Source: Cohnella candidum
Lineage (GTDB): Bacteria > Bacillota > Bacilli > Paenibacillales > Paenibacillaceae
DNA: 64,000 nucleotides
Assembly: GCF_003713065.1 (NCBI RefSeq)
Contig: NZ_CP033433.1
Span: 1-64,000 of the forward strand
Direction: 5' to 3'
Shown here: positions 44,801 through 53,129 of the stretch, one piece after another
How the letters are laid out: every line of letters begins with the position of its first letter
Position numbering within the stretch: position 1 is the stretch's first letter
Made by a program: the position numbers and the translations under genes
Notes under the pieces: model-generated
Told to the model about the DNA's origin: nothing
Seen by the model: the letters and a program-made list of their open reading frames with translations, nothing else
Databases searched by the model: none

Positions 44801-45937
44801 GGACATTTGACGATTCAAACCTTGCAAGGGGACAGCCACGAGGGCAGCAACAATATCCGCAACGTCTTCCTGAAGAACACTCCTGACGGCGACTTCATCG
44901 TTACGGCCAAAATATCCGCGCCGGTCGGAAAGAACTTTCAACAGGCAGGCTTGTTCCTTTGGCAAAACGAGGACAATTATGTCCGGTTCGCTCACGTGTG
45001 GGATACGGTGGGAGGAACCGGCAAAACGCTGGAGACCGCCTACGAGTTGAACGGACGGTACATGAAGCCGGGACATGCGGCTCCCCATCCCGGACTCGAC
45101 ACGGTTTATCTCCAAGTGAAGAAGGAAGGCAACGTCTACACGACGTATTTCTGGGACGGCGCGGCTTGGAAACAAGCGGCTGATCCGGTTACGGCGGATC
45201 TGAAGGACTTGAAGATCGGCTTGTACGCCTTCTCGGCCTTGGACGGCAGCTCCATAACGGCGGACTTCGACTACTTCGCGGTTGCGCCGGTTACGCCTCC
45301 CGACGTTACGGCGCCGGTCACGACGGCAACGGTTCAGTCGGAACTGCCGCAGAGCCCGTCCGGCTGGTATTCGTCGGACGTAACGCTGACGCTTACCGCA
45401 TCCGATGAGGAGTCGGGCGTTCAGTCGACGGAATACCGGACGAACGGCGGGGATTGGCAAACGTACTCCGCACCGGTCACGCTGACTTCCGAAGGCGTTA
45501 CGACCTTCGAGTACAGAAGCCGCGACCGCCAAGGCAACTTGGAGGAAACGAAGGCTCTGACCGTCTCGATCGACAAGACGGCGCCGGTGTTGAAGCTGGC
45601 CGTCGATCAACCGGTCCTGTGGCCGCCGAACAACAAGCCGGTTCCCGTTCACGTGACGGCAGAACCCGCGGATTCGGGGTCGGGCGTCGATCGCGTCGTG
45701 CTGAAATCCATCACGACGAATGAGTCCGAGCAAGACGGCATCACGAAAAAGGAACCGGACGTCGACGGGGCTGAGTTCGGCACTCCGGATTTCATCTTCA
45801 GCTTGTTGGCTTCCAAGAACAAGCGCGGGCAGGAACGGGTATATACGATCACTTACACGGTTACCGACAAAGCCGGCCATTCCGCGGACGCGTCGGTAGA
45901 GGTTAGAGTCGCGAATCCCTCCGGGCAAGACAGATAA
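41876..45937 (+). CDS. secreted PA14-GH2 glycoside hydrolase with C-terminal beta domains
   Basis: A 1353-residue exported enzyme. A signal peptide (1-35, ending A-T-A-S-A) is followed by a PA14 module (about 41-185; W-T-G-S-I-Q-P, G-D-N-G-F-R-L-W-I-D). A GH2 core (about 300-830) has the N-terminal jelly roll (N-L-N-G-E-W-E-F), Ig domain and barrel. The acid/base is E703 in F-N-E-G-W-G, the nucleophile E769 in L-G-E-Y-G-G. A GH43-C2-like concanavalin module (about 940-1140) and two Ig-like domains end it; no anchor is seen. GGAGG precedes ATG 41876; the longer TTG frame from 41858 covers it. The substrate may be a beta-galactoside, glucuronide or mannoside; GH2 does not tell. Confidence 0.88.
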   Translation: MKFRKAISMAIITAWILSLFAASFAVREPATASAAEPEVTHGLKGEYYTNSGPPNFNFGTLKATTLDPNLDFGSLESVFQMLTGHVDLVNVRWTGSIQPDFTENYTFSMIGDNGFRLWIDNQLVIDHWVDDWDKEQVSKPISLIAGHKYDFKVEYFENWGGSNLHLSWSSPSVPKSPIPTEAFYPPEGFKHGGTVSVDGTQAEVDLGGSVNPLPVGLLQHVNVKVMGQNWPIASAALKQGDDSKLVLTFDYPVYSKDVWLVFADYDGNGGLQYADGSAVGAFSKSLVNKSTYQITTPWAEQVTKDNVLPEYPRPQLVRSRWENLNGEWEFEHAEAGEALPAGRTLNEKILVPFAAESKLSGIQRVEDEMWYKRSFTVPADWSGQRVKLNFGAVDYLATVYVNGHLAGSHKGGYTSFSFDITDYLVSGSNELIVRVTDKTDVGEDQAVGKQTVKKLGGIWYTSVSGIWQTVWLEPVSQAHIEKLDMTPDIAGGQLKLNAVAAGAEGLTVHAVAKAGGQVVGEVSGPANTELRLPVPNARLWTPDDPFLYDLEVTLQSGAVAVDNVTSYFGMREIKLGVVDGVTRPLLNGEFVFMMGPLDQGFYPDGIYTAPTDDALKFDLQTVKRVGMNTVRKHIKVEPARWYYWADKLGILVWQDMPSLEDRQGNHGTDISQAAKDQWLKEYKEMVDQLRSVPSIVEWTVFNEGWGQWDQGGPQTRDATAYVKSLDPTRLINQASGWWDAGTGDLIDMHSYPAPGSPKPTAQRAAVLGEYGGLGLHVPGHEWSPLVFSYQLMNSKEELTNRYIQFIDSLKQLKNNSGLSAAIYTQITDVEYEINGLLSYDRKVEKMDFDAIAKAHRELIGTLNIGDLDREMWIAEDLIGRAQTGDQGGQYPQAAVNAFRSAIDAAIAVRGDAQTTPAGIKSAILALTNARIAFLGQVHDPIPRSAQVDAFDSPVLNPDWTVYRPDNSKWSLSANPGHLTIQTLQGDSHEGSNNIRNVFLKNTPDGDFIVTAKISAPVGKNFQQAGLFLWQNEDNYVRFAHVWDTVGGTGKTLETAYELNGRYMKPGHAAPHPGLDTVYLQVKKEGNVYTTYFWDGAAWKQAADPVTADLKDLKIGLYAFSALDGSSITADFDYFAVAPVTPPDVTAPVTTATVQSELPQSPSGWYSSDVTLTLTASDEESGVQSTEYRTNGGDWQTYSAPVTLTSEGVTTFEYRSRDRQGNLEETKALTVSIDKTAPVLKLAVDQPVLWPPNNKPVPVHVTAEPADSGSGVDRVVLKSITTNESEQDGITKKEPDVDGAEFGTPDFIFSLLASKNKRGQERVYTITYTVTDKAGHSADASVEVRVANPSGQDR

Positions 45938-46000
45938 AGGAAAGCGCGAACCTCCTCCCTTCTGGTCAAGACCCCTTTTAGCGGACACTAAAGAAAAAGC

Positions 46001-46888
46001 CTACCCGACAAGCTGGCGCCGGTATTGAACCGGAGTCAGCTTGTTCAATTTTCTTTGCGGTCGACAATGATTGTAAAAGTGGATGTACTCATCAATTCGC
46101 CTTTGTGCTTCTTCAAAGGTTCGAATATCATAGGGGTAGAGCCCTTCCGCTTTCAAATGCGAGAAGAAGCTCTCCATGGAGGCATTGTCATAACAATTGC
46201 CTCGGCGAGACATGCTGATTTGGGCGCCAACCTTTGGCAGCATGTCGTGGTACTTGTAGGACGTGTACTGGGTTCCCTGATCGCTGTGAACGATCAGACC
46301 GGTCACGTCCTTCTCCGTTTCGAATGCCTTTGCGAATGTCTGCAATACAAGTTCCGTGTCATTACTCTCACTTATATGGTGAGCGACGATTTCGTTCTGG
46401 CATAAGTCTTTTATGGCGGAGAGGTACAGCCAGGAATCTCCAACTCCATACTGCGTAATATCGGTGACCCATTTTTGGTTCGGTGCATCTGCCCGGAATT
46501 GGCGATCTAAGATGTTTCTTGCTACTCGGTCGCCTATGTTCCAAGTCCGGCTGTACGGACGGTACTTGCGGCGAATTTTGGAGCGAAGTCCCATCCCTTG
46601 CATTAACCGCAGTACTTTCTTGTGATTGATCCAGATACCGTGATCCTGGTGCAGGAAAAGCTGAACTTGCCGGTAGCCGTAAATCCCTTTGTATCGCTCA
46701 AAGGTGGCACGAACTAACTGCTTTGCTGCTTTATCCTTATCCACATCCATCCGCTTTACATATGCGTAGTATCCGCTTCGGGAAACGCCGACTTCTTTAC
46801 AGAGCTCTGCGACGCTAAAGCTTTCACGGAGCTCGTAGACGAGCCTATACTTCTCTGGTACACCTCCGCCTTCGTAATGGCCAACCAC
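46001..46888 (-). CDS. IS3-family transposase OrfB (DDE integrase core)
   Basis: The catalytic half of the transposase, made as an OrfAB fusion by -1 frameshifting. The rve integrase core has the DDE triad: D in W-V-T-D-I-T-Q-Y, D in V-H-S-D-Q-G-T-Q-Y and E in N-A-S-M-E-S-F-F. An HTH_21 segment (Y-G-Y-R-Q-V-Q-L-F-L) lies before it. The frame begins right at the slippery A6G run at 46888-46894, where OrfA ribosomes would slip. Nothing is truncated. Confidence 0.95.
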   Translation of the reverse strand: MVGHYEGGGVPEKYRLVYELRESFSVAELCKEVGVSRSGYYAYVKRMDVDKDKAAKQLVRATFERYKGIYGYRQVQLFLHQDHGIWINHKKVLRLMQGMGLRSKIRRKYRPYSRTWNIGDRVARNILDRQFRADAPNQKWVTDITQYGVGDSWLYLSAIKDLCQNEIVAHHISESNDTELVLQTFAKAFETEKDVTGLIVHSDQGTQYTSYKYHDMLPKVGAQISMSRRGNCYDNASMESFFSHLKAEGLYPYDIRTFEEAQRRIDEYIHFYNHCRPQRKLNKLTPVQYRRQLVG

Positions 46889-47151
46889 TTTTTTAGGACG
46901 GCATTCTCCATCTCCAAACGCCGTACATAGCGATCTTCATCGACATACTCTTTCCGTTTCCCACGGTGATCCATAAGCCCGTACTCGCCCATCTGCTTGT
47001 AGCGTCTCATCCATACTTTTAGTCGAGTAATATCCTCGATTCCGAGTACCTCTGCCACTTTCTGTTTTGTCATTCCTTGAAGTCGCATTTCAATTGCTTT
47101 CTTCTTCGTTTCGAAGCTATACGTAACAAATTTTTGCCCCTTCTTCGCCAT
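46756..47151 (-). CDS. IS3-family OrfA (HTH protein)
   Basis: A 131-residue DNA-binding protein of the IS3 OrfA kind. An N-terminal HTH (K-K-A-I-E-M-R-L-Q-G-M-T-K-Q-K-V-A-E-V-L-G) is followed by a second HTH and a leucine-zipper-like stretch (Y-V-R-R-L-E-M-E-N-A-V-L-K-K). ATG 47151 with AGGGGGTG upstream is preferred to GTG 47163. The frame overlaps OrfB by 133 bases, with AAAAAAG as the expected frameshift site. Confidence 0.92.
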   Translation of the reverse strand: MAKKGQKFVTYSFETKKKAIEMRLQGMTKQKVAEVLGIEDITRLKVWMRRYKQMGEYGLMDHRGKRKEYVDEDRYVRRLEMENAVLKKWLAITKAEVYQRSIGSSTSSVKALASQSSVKKSAFPEADTTHM

Positions 47152-47368
47152 GACGAAAAGCACCCCCTATAGTTTTCATCGGTTTAACACCAGGGTGTTT
47201 TTCCAATGTCCACTATAAGGGGTGCACTTCATTCCGGGGAGGGGGTTTTCGCGTTTGACGGAAGCATACTCGGCCGGAAAGTTGCCGTTGCCGCCGCCAT
47301 TCCTTATCATGGAAGGATAAAGTGACCGGGGCCGTCCGATGCGGTTCCTTCCGGTTAGGGGGCTGTGC

Positions 47369-48613
47369 ATGAAATCCAGATATTTGGCCGGGGCGTCGTT
47401 GGCTCTGATGGCTTGCGGCTTTATCGTGACGTTGTTTCTTCCCGAGAGCGCTTGGGTGCAGCTGCTGAGGGGAGGATTCGAAGCGGGACTCGTGGGCGGC
47501 GTGGCCGATTGGTTCGCGGTCACTGCGTTGTTCCGCCATCCGTTCGGTATCCCGATTCCCCATACTTCGCTTCTTCTCCGGAACAAGGACCGGATCGTCC
47601 AGTCGCTCGTATCCGCGCTCGAAAACGAGCTGCTGAACAAACAAAGCATCGAAAACAAGCTCCGGAAGCTTCCGATTCTTCGGGGAGCCGGTTCTTTCCT
47701 GACGGGCATGCTGAGAAAACGGTCCGTACGGATCGATGTGCTGGAGTTCGCGATCGGACTGCTGCGGAAGCTGCAAGTTGAGCGTGCGGTGCCTCATGTC
47801 CAAGTCGCTCTGGCCGCGTTCATCCGGCGAATGGACGCAAAGGCTGCCGCGGAATCCGCCGTCACGAAGCTGATCCAGTCGGGATACGAGGAGAAGGCAT
47901 TCGATTACGCGATCCGGGGAGCGCTGGATTGGGTCGGACGTCCGGAAACGAGGCTGATGCTGGGCAAGCTTGCGATCGGCAAAATTTCCGAGGTGAAAGC
48001 TTCGGGGTTCACCGGCTTCGCGATCCAGGCGTTCGCGGGATTCATGAGCGAGGACAAGCTGGGGCAAATGCTGCAGGACATGCTGTTGTCCGCCGGTCGG
48101 GATCTGTTGGACCCGGAGGATGCCAATCGCGGGCAGATCGTGCAGGAAATCCGCGTCCGGCTGTTCGGCCTTGCGGAAGACGAGGAAAGGCTGGAGCGCT
48201 TGAAGCTATGGGCCGCCGATTTGGCGGAAGGGCCGGAAGGCGCGAGCTTCTTGCAAGCGCGGCTGGAGGAATTGCGCGATGCCTTGGTGGACAAGCTTGA
48301 GGGCAACCGGGCAAGCGGGGGGCCAATGGTGTTCTCGGCGTATCGGACGATCGCTCGGAGCCTGAGCCGGGATCCGGAAACGATGGAAACGATCGAACAC
48401 CGGGTACGGACCTACGCCATCGATTTCGTGGAGGCCAATCATTACCGCATCGGCCAGCTGGTTAAGGAGAACGTCGATCAGATGGACGACGCCTCCCTCG
48501 TCCGCATGCTGGAAGACAAAATCGGCAAGGACCTGCAGTGGATTCGCGTCAACGGCGCGATCTGCGGCTTTATCGTCGGTTTGGCGCTGTCCGCGATCCA
48601 GCAGCTGGCTTAG
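47369..48613 (+). CDS. DUF445 family membrane protein
   Basis: A 414-residue protein of the DUF445 (YheB/YjiN-like) family. Two N-terminal hydrophobic segments flank G-G-F-E-A-G-L-V-G-G-V-A-D-W-F-A-V-T-A-L-F-R-H-P, the family signature, followed by I-P-H-T-S-L-L-L and a long helical region and a C-terminal hydrophobic segment (G-A-I-C-G-F-I-V-G-L-A-L-S). ATG 47369 with AGGGGG upstream is chosen over an upstream frame start at 47339. Function unknown. Its 3' end overlaps the convergent RnfD-like gene by 44 bases. Confidence 0.85.
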   Translation: MKSRYLAGASLALMACGFIVTLFLPESAWVQLLRGGFEAGLVGGVADWFAVTALFRHPFGIPIPHTSLLLRNKDRIVQSLVSALENELLNKQSIENKLRKLPILRGAGSFLTGMLRKRSVRIDVLEFAIGLLRKLQVERAVPHVQVALAAFIRRMDAKAAAESAVTKLIQSGYEEKAFDYAIRGALDWVGRPETRLMLGKLAIGKISEVKASGFTGFAIQAFAGFMSEDKLGQMLQDMLLSAGRDLLDPEDANRGQIVQEIRVRLFGLAEDEERLERLKLWAADLAEGPEGASFLQARLEELRDALVDKLEGNRASGGPMVFSAYRTIARSLSRDPETMETIEHRVRTYAIDFVEANHYRIGQLVKENVDQMDDASLVRMLEDKIGKDLQWIRVNGAICGFIVGLALSAIQQLA

Positions 48614-49430
48614 CCTGCCTGGCGTTTTGCGTGGACATGCTCCGCAGAAGATGATAGACGTTCCCGGCGAGCAGGCCGATAAACAGGTACATCAATCCGC
48701 CGAAATAAGCGTAAACGCCTGCGGACACCGCCGCCGTGAGGAAGCCGAACACGATTTGGTCGACATTTTTATTCGGCGAAGTCGGCGGATCCGTCAGCAT
48801 GATCAGCGCGAAAAACAAGGCTGCGTTGATAAACGGCGGTTGAAGCGCGTCGGAAACGCCTGCCGCATCCAGAAAGCCCGTACCGGCCGGAATGACGCCC
48901 ATGCCAAGCACGTAAAGCAGAATCAGGTACGTTCCGAGAAACGAAAATACGAGCGGAAATTTGTTGATCCGATGCGTGACGAAGTAACCTCCGATGAAGA
49001 TGAGCGCCAGATACCATGGAGAAAGGTCCCCGAACGCTCCCCACCAGCTTTGCTGGGATTGAAAGAGCAGGACGGATAGCAGCAAACCGGCGGCAGCCGG
49101 ATTGAAGATGGGCTTTTTCTTGCGGACCAGCAAATGTTTGGGCAAGATCGCCAGGGTAGAGGTTGCCGCAACGATATACCAGGCAGAAGTAAAGCCGAGC
49201 ACCAGCGCAACGATTAATCCCGTGATGAACGCGCCGTCCGGCAGGATTCTTTTTCTTCGCTCGAAGAGGCAGCAGATAATGTCAACGGCTAACGCCGATC
49301 CCACCGCAATCGCGCCATGCTTCATGCCTGCCGCAAATGCATGCGACCCCAAGGCAGCGATGGCAAGATAAACAGTCAAGACGACGAGGACGAGGGCCTT
49401 CGGCGTTTTCACCCATTGTCGAAATTTCAT
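48570..49430 (-). CDS. RnfD/NqrB-like membrane protein
   Basis: A 286-residue integral membrane protein with about eight to nine helices of the NQR2/RnfD family. P-D-G-A-F-I-T-G-L-I-V-A-L, H-L-L-V-R-K-K-K-P-I-F-N-P-A-A-A-G-L and M-L-T-D-P-P-T-S-P are typical. The S/T-G-A-T flavin-attachment site of true RnfD/NqrB is not visible, so it may not carry covalent FMN itself. Its ATG directly follows the TGA of the ApbE gene, with GGAGGAA across the junction. It is the last gene of a three-gene set for flavin-based electron transfer across the membrane. Confidence 0.85.
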   Translation of the reverse strand: MKFRQWVKTPKALVLVVLTVYLAIAALGSHAFAAGMKHGAIAVGSALAVDIICCLFERRKRILPDGAFITGLIVALVLGFTSAWYIVAATSTLAILPKHLLVRKKKPIFNPAAAGLLLSVLLFQSQQSWWGAFGDLSPWYLALIFIGGYFVTHRINKFPLVFSFLGTYLILLYVLGMGVIPAGTGFLDAAGVSDALQPPFINAALFFALIMLTDPPTSPNKNVDQIVFGFLTAAVSAGVYAYFGGLMYLFIGLLAGNVYHLLRSMSTQNARQAKPAAGSRTAPNRR

Positions 49431-50324
49431 TCAGATTCCTCCGATTTTCATGACAGTCAGCTCAGGCGTCACCAATACTCCCTTTAATCCCGCTCGTTCG
49501 AGAAAAGCTTCCCCTTCGCCCGTACCCAGCAGGAACGCCGCGGTCGAGAAGGCATCCGCCATCATGGCGTACGGCGCTATCACGCTGCAACTGGTCCAGT
49601 CGCCCGCCGAGGTTCCGGTACGGGGATCGACGATATGATGGACGCCCTTTCGCACGGGGCTCACCCGTTCGTAACTTCCCGACGTGCAGACCGCTTCGTT
49701 CGATACTTCCACCGTTTCGACGATCCGGTCTTCGTGATGAGGATGCCGGATCCCGATTTTCCAAACATTCCGGAGATCGTCCGATCCTCCCGCGAAGAGA
49801 TCGCCGCCCGCGTTGACCGCAAACCGTTCGAAGGGCTTCAGCTCCCCCGCGGCCAGGTCGATCGCGAAGCCTTTGGCCACCGCGCCGAGGTCGATGACGA
49901 GCGGCTTGCGCAAGCGCAACGTCCGTTCTTGGTCGTCCAACACGACGTCCCGATAGGATACGGAGTCCGCCGAGGGGCTATCGATAAGCTTCCCGGATAA
50001 ATAGTGCCGGTTAAATCCGAGCTTTTCCATGGTTCCGCCGATCGCCGGATCAAATAAGCCGCCGGTCTGCTCGGCGAATGCCAGCGCGAACTTGAGGGGT
50101 TCATAGACATACGGGCTCACCGGAACGGGAACTCCTACGACTTTGCATGCCCGCATGAGCTCGCTATCGGGGGTGAACCGGCTGCAGGTCTGCTCGACCA
50201 TGCGGAAAGCGTTAAACGCCCGGTCGATCCGGGCTTCCGCTTCGCCCTCCGCCATTTCCGTAAAAACGTCGATGTGGACGACGGTATCCATGAACAGCTT
50301 GGATTTCTGAATTCGTTGTTTCAT
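49431..50324 (-). CDS. apbE: FAD:protein FMN transferase (ApbE)
   Basis: A 297-residue enzyme that attaches FMN from FAD to a Thr in S/T-G-A-T motifs. The ApbE blocks are all present: F-M-D-T-V-V-H-I near the start, V-I-D-L-G-A-V-A-K-G-F-A-I-D in the middle (FAD binding), F-A-V-N-A-G-G-D and the metal site region M-M-A-D-A-F-S-T-A-A. No clear signal peptide, so it may act inside or be exported otherwise. Its ATG overlaps the end of the FMN-binding-protein gene, the obvious substrate. Confidence 0.92.
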   Translation of the reverse strand: MKQRIQKSKLFMDTVVHIDVFTEMAEGEAEARIDRAFNAFRMVEQTCSRFTPDSELMRACKVVGVPVPVSPYVYEPLKFALAFAEQTGGLFDPAIGGTMEKLGFNRHYLSGKLIDSPSADSVSYRDVVLDDQERTLRLRKPLVIDLGAVAKGFAIDLAAGELKPFERFAVNAGGDLFAGGSDDLRNVWKIGIRHPHHEDRIVETVEVSNEAVCTSGSYERVSPVRKGVHHIVDPRTGTSAGDWTSCSVIAPYAMMADAFSTAAFLLGTGEGEAFLERAGLKGVLVTPELTVMKIGGI

Positions 50325-51007
50325 GCGGACAGCTTCGCCTGATCCAAGGCGTCCTGTACGGCATCTTCAAACGCCCGCACGCTATAGGTGGCTCCGGATA
50401 CGTTATCCACTTGCGAACTTTGGTACTGCAACACCTCGTCCGGCAAGCCGACCACGTCCGATATCGAATAGTGCATCGCGAAATTGCTGATTTCGACGTC
50501 GGTGATTTTATCGCTTTTGATCGTCACGGTCACTTGAATGGAACCGCGCCGGTTGCTGCCCATGCCGGTGAATTTGCCGTCCGCGTACACTTTACCGGCA
50601 GGACTGCTTTCCGGTGACGGGGAGGGCTTAGGTGACTCCGCAGGTTTATTCGATGGCGAAGGTTGCGCGGACTCTACGGGCTTAGTCGACGGAGATGGTT
50701 TGGGAGACGCCGCCGGTTTCTGGGAAGGCACAGGTTTCTCGGAAGGCGACGGCTCCTGAGAAGGTGAGGGTTCCGTAGATGACCCGGAATCCGAGGACGG
50801 AACCTCTATCTGCGATGGCGAAGGATCGGGAGACGCCGCGGGCTCCAGCGTTGGCGCGGGAGTGTCCAACTGGGGCGATGCGATCGCCGGCAAGGTGACG
50901 GAGGTTTGCTCGGCCGCCCGGGATTCCGAAAGAAAATATTCCGCCGAATAGATCGCGCCGAGTGCCGCCGTACAGGCCACGACCCACTTTTTGCTCATTT
51001 TTGCCAC
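50321..51007 (-). CDS. FMN-binding domain protein with Pro/Ser-rich stalk
   Basis: A 228-residue membrane-anchored protein. The N-terminal helix (W-V-V-A-C-T-A-A-L-G-A-I-Y) is followed by a Ser/Pro/Glu-rich stalk (about 32-130) with repeated P-S-P-S and P-S-x-K-P units. The FMN_bind domain (about 135-228) ends N-V-S-G-A-T-Y-S, whose Thr207 is the predicted site of covalent FMN. GTG start at 51007 with GGAGGG upstream. First gene of the apbE/RnfD-like operon. It likely carries electrons on the outer face of the membrane, as in extracellular electron-transfer lipoproteins; here the anchor is a helix, not a lipobox. Confidence 0.88.
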   Translation of the reverse strand: MAKMSKKWVVACTAALGAIYSAEYFLSESRAAEQTSVTLPAIASPQLDTPAPTLEPAASPDPSPSQIEVPSSDSGSSTEPSPSQEPSPSEKPVPSQKPAASPKPSPSTKPVESAQPSPSNKPAESPKPSPSPESSPAGKVYADGKFTGMGSNRRGSIQVTVTIKSDKITDVEISNFAMHYSISDVVGLPDEVLQYQSSQVDNVSGATYSVRAFEDAVQDALDQAKLSA

Positions 51008-51120
51008 GGGAAATCCCTCCGTTTCTATCTGAATCCCAGTATAATGGGTGAACCTTAAAATTTTTTAAAAACGGACTTTCTGGTAAGATGGGGATAAAAA
51101 TCGGCGGGAGGCGGGAATCG

Positions 51121-51807
51121 GTGCGCGTGCTGGTGGTGGAAGACGACGAAAGCTTGCTTCGGATCATCCGGGATATTTTCCAGGGGGAGTCTTTCGTCAC
51201 CGATGTCGCGGAGACCGGCGACGATGGCTATTATTTGGCGGAGCAGGGGATCCACGATCTCATCGTACTCGATGTGATGCTGCCCGGGATGACGGGCATC
51301 GAGATCGTGAAGCGGCTGCGCGCGCGTTCCGTGATGACGCCGATTATCCTGCTCACGGCGAAAGACGCATTGGCGGACCGCGTGGCCGGATTGGATGCGG
51401 GCGCCGACGATTACGTCACGAAGCCGTTCGCCGTATCGGAATTGCTCGCGAGGTCCAGGGCGGTGCTGAGACGGCAAGGCACGATCGGACAAGAAGGAGA
51501 TTTGACCGGCGGTCCGATTCGCCTCTCCCCTTCCGCGAGAGCAGCCTACTGCGGGGAAGCGGAACTTCACTTAACCGCGAAAGAATTCGAACTGCTGGAA
51601 TTTTTCCTTTGCCATAAAGACAGGATCTTGACGCGCGAACAGATTTTCGACCGGGTGTGGGGGTTCGAGTCGGAGGCCGTCAGCAACGCGGTCGACGCCT
51701 ACGTGCATCTGCTGCGGAAGAAACTTGCATCGCATGGCGCGGAAACGTGTCTCCGAACCGTAAGGGGAGTCGGTTATATGTTTAGAGGTGACCCGGATGT
51801 TCAATAG
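51121..51807 (+). CDS. OmpR/PhoB family response regulator
   Basis: A 228-residue DNA-binding response regulator. The receiver domain has E7-D8-D9, phospho-Asp51 in I-V-L-D-V-M-L-P-G and K in V-T-K-P-F-A. The winged-helix effector (about 130-228) has L-T-A-K-E-F-E-L-L-E-F-F and V-D-A-Y-V-H-L-L-R-K-K-L. GTG 51121 is chosen because GGGAGGCGGG lies just before it. It overlaps the kinase gene by 11 bases and is divergent from the flavin operon, which could be its target. Confidence 0.93.
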   Translation: MRVLVVEDDESLLRIIRDIFQGESFVTDVAETGDDGYYLAEQGIHDLIVLDVMLPGMTGIEIVKRLRARSVMTPIILLTAKDALADRVAGLDAGADDYVTKPFAVSELLARSRAVLRRQGTIGQEGDLTGGPIRLSPSARAAYCGEAELHLTAKEFELLEFFLCHKDRILTREQIFDRVWGFESEAVSNAVDAYVHLLRKKLASHGAETCLRTVRGVGYMFRGDPDVQ

Positions 51808-53056
51808 GACGCGCCGACGATTGGCGTTGCTGAATGCGGCCGTCTTCCTGCTCGTGCTCGCCATACTGGGCTCCTTGCTATACCTTCACATGCGGCAAAG
51901 GCTGTACCACGAAACCGATGAGGCCTTGAAACAAGCGCAAAACAGGCTGCAATCGGGGCACGCCTTTTCCGAGCTGCTGAGATCCGATCATCCGGAGCCG
52001 GAGCAAGGCGAAAAAACGGTCTATCTGTTCTGGGATGCGCAAGGAAAGCTGGTCGGCCAATCCCCGAAGCAGTCGTTTGACGAACGGGCGGCCGAACAAT
52101 TGAAGAGCGGCGAAGGCGATAAGACGATTCGGACGTTGACGGCCGACAAATTCCATTATCGCGTGCTGAGCGTCTCCAATCCCAACCCCGCAGTCGAGTC
52201 CGGTGTCGCTGCGGTAACGGTCGCCAAAAGCTTGGGTGACGCGGATGCAACCCTGCGATTGCTATTGCTGGATATCTTCATTGTCTTGTTGGCGGGGGTC
52301 GTCATATCCGTTTTGGCCGGGTTGTTCTTGGCGGAACGCGCCTTGGTCCCGATTCGGCGGGCATGGGACAAGCAGCAGCGTTTCGTGGCCGACGCCTCGC
52401 ACGAGCTGCGTACGCCGACCGCGGTGATTCAGGCGCAAACGGAATTGCTCCTGGGTCATCCTGATCATTCGATCGAGCAGGAGAGCCCCCATATCGCGGT
52501 CGTGCTGAAAGAGAGCAAACGAATGGGAAAATTGATCGACGACCTGCTGACGTTGGCCCGTTCCGATTCGAACCAATTGGAGATCCAAACCTCAGCCATA
52601 GAGTTGGATGCGCTGCTGTCCGACGTGGCGGAACAATTCGGTTTTCTGGCGGACACCCGGGGGATCGAAGTCGCCCTGAATGCCGAGAAACACCTCGTCC
52701 TGTGGGGGGATGAAAGCCGATTACGCCAACTGTTCGTCATCTTGCTGGACAATGCGTTAAAATACACGCCGCCGGCCGGGCGAATCGAGATCGCCGCGTT
52801 ATCCCATCATCACTCCGTTGTGATTTGGGTAACGGATACCGGCAGCGGGATATCGGAGGAGGACCTCCCTTACGTGTTCGAACGGTTCTATCGGGGAGAC
52901 AAAGCAAGGTCGCGTACGCATGGCGGAACGGGGCTGGGATTGTCGATCGCCCGTTGGATCGTCGAGGCGCACGGGGGAACGATTCGGATATCGTCCAAGG
53001 TCGGAGAGGGAACGCGCGTCGAAATTCAGTTTCCTCGGAAGCACGTCTCTAATTAA
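51797..53056 (+). CDS. two-component sensor histidine kinase
   Basis: A 419-residue membrane kinase. A first helix (about 12-32) and a second (about 155-178, I-V-L-L-A-G-V-V-I-S-V-L-A-G-L-F-L) flank an extracytoplasmic sensor of about 120 residues with no known fold by eye. The phospho-His is in D-A-S-H-E-L-R-T-P, followed by the ATPase boxes D-N-A-L-K-Y-T-P, D-T-G-S-G-I and G-G-T-G-L-G-L-S-I. ATG 51797 with AGAGGTG upstream is better than GTG 51788. It pairs with the regulator at 51121-51807. Confidence 0.93.
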   Translation: MFNRTRRRLALLNAAVFLLVLAILGSLLYLHMRQRLYHETDEALKQAQNRLQSGHAFSELLRSDHPEPEQGEKTVYLFWDAQGKLVGQSPKQSFDERAAEQLKSGEGDKTIRTLTADKFHYRVLSVSNPNPAVESGVAAVTVAKSLGDADATLRLLLLDIFIVLLAGVVISVLAGLFLAERALVPIRRAWDKQQRFVADASHELRTPTAVIQAQTELLLGHPDHSIEQESPHIAVVLKESKRMGKLIDDLLTLARSDSNQLEIQTSAIELDALLSDVAEQFGFLADTRGIEVALNAEKHLVLWGDESRLRQLFVILLDNALKYTPPAGRIEIAALSHHHSVVIWVTDTGSGISEEDLPYVFERFYRGDKARSRTHGGTGLGLSIARWIVEAHGGTIRISSKVGEGTRVEIQFPRKHVSN

Positions 53057-53068
53057 AATCTTGTCATC

Positions 53069-53097
53069 TTGTGCAAGCCTTGGCCTTGTCGTATAAT
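53069..53097 (+). promoter_or_regulatory. sigma-A promoter of the coiled-coil gene
   Basis: TTGTGC (53069-53074), 17-base spacer, perfect TATAAT (53092-53097). Confidence 0.7.
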
Positions 53098-53129
53098 AGG
53101 AACAAATATTCGTATGGGATGTGTGGGCG

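Larger units (their letters stand above)
45963..47231 (-). mobile_element. complete IS3-family insertion sequence (IS150 group)
   Basis: A 1269-base element with 25-base imperfect terminal inverted repeats, both starting TG and ending GGACA (45963-45987 and 47207-47231, 17 of 25 identical). It is flanked by a 3-base target duplication TTC (45960-45962 and 47232-47234), the size usual for the IS150 group. It carries two overlapping frames for OrfA and the OrfAB transposase. It sits between the GH2 gene and the DUF445 gene without breaking either. Both frames are intact, so it may be active. Confidence 0.92.

Noticed and set aside
46001..47163. Frameshifted transposase pseudogene
   Set aside because: The overlap with an A6G slip site is the normal IS3 arrangement; both frames are intact.
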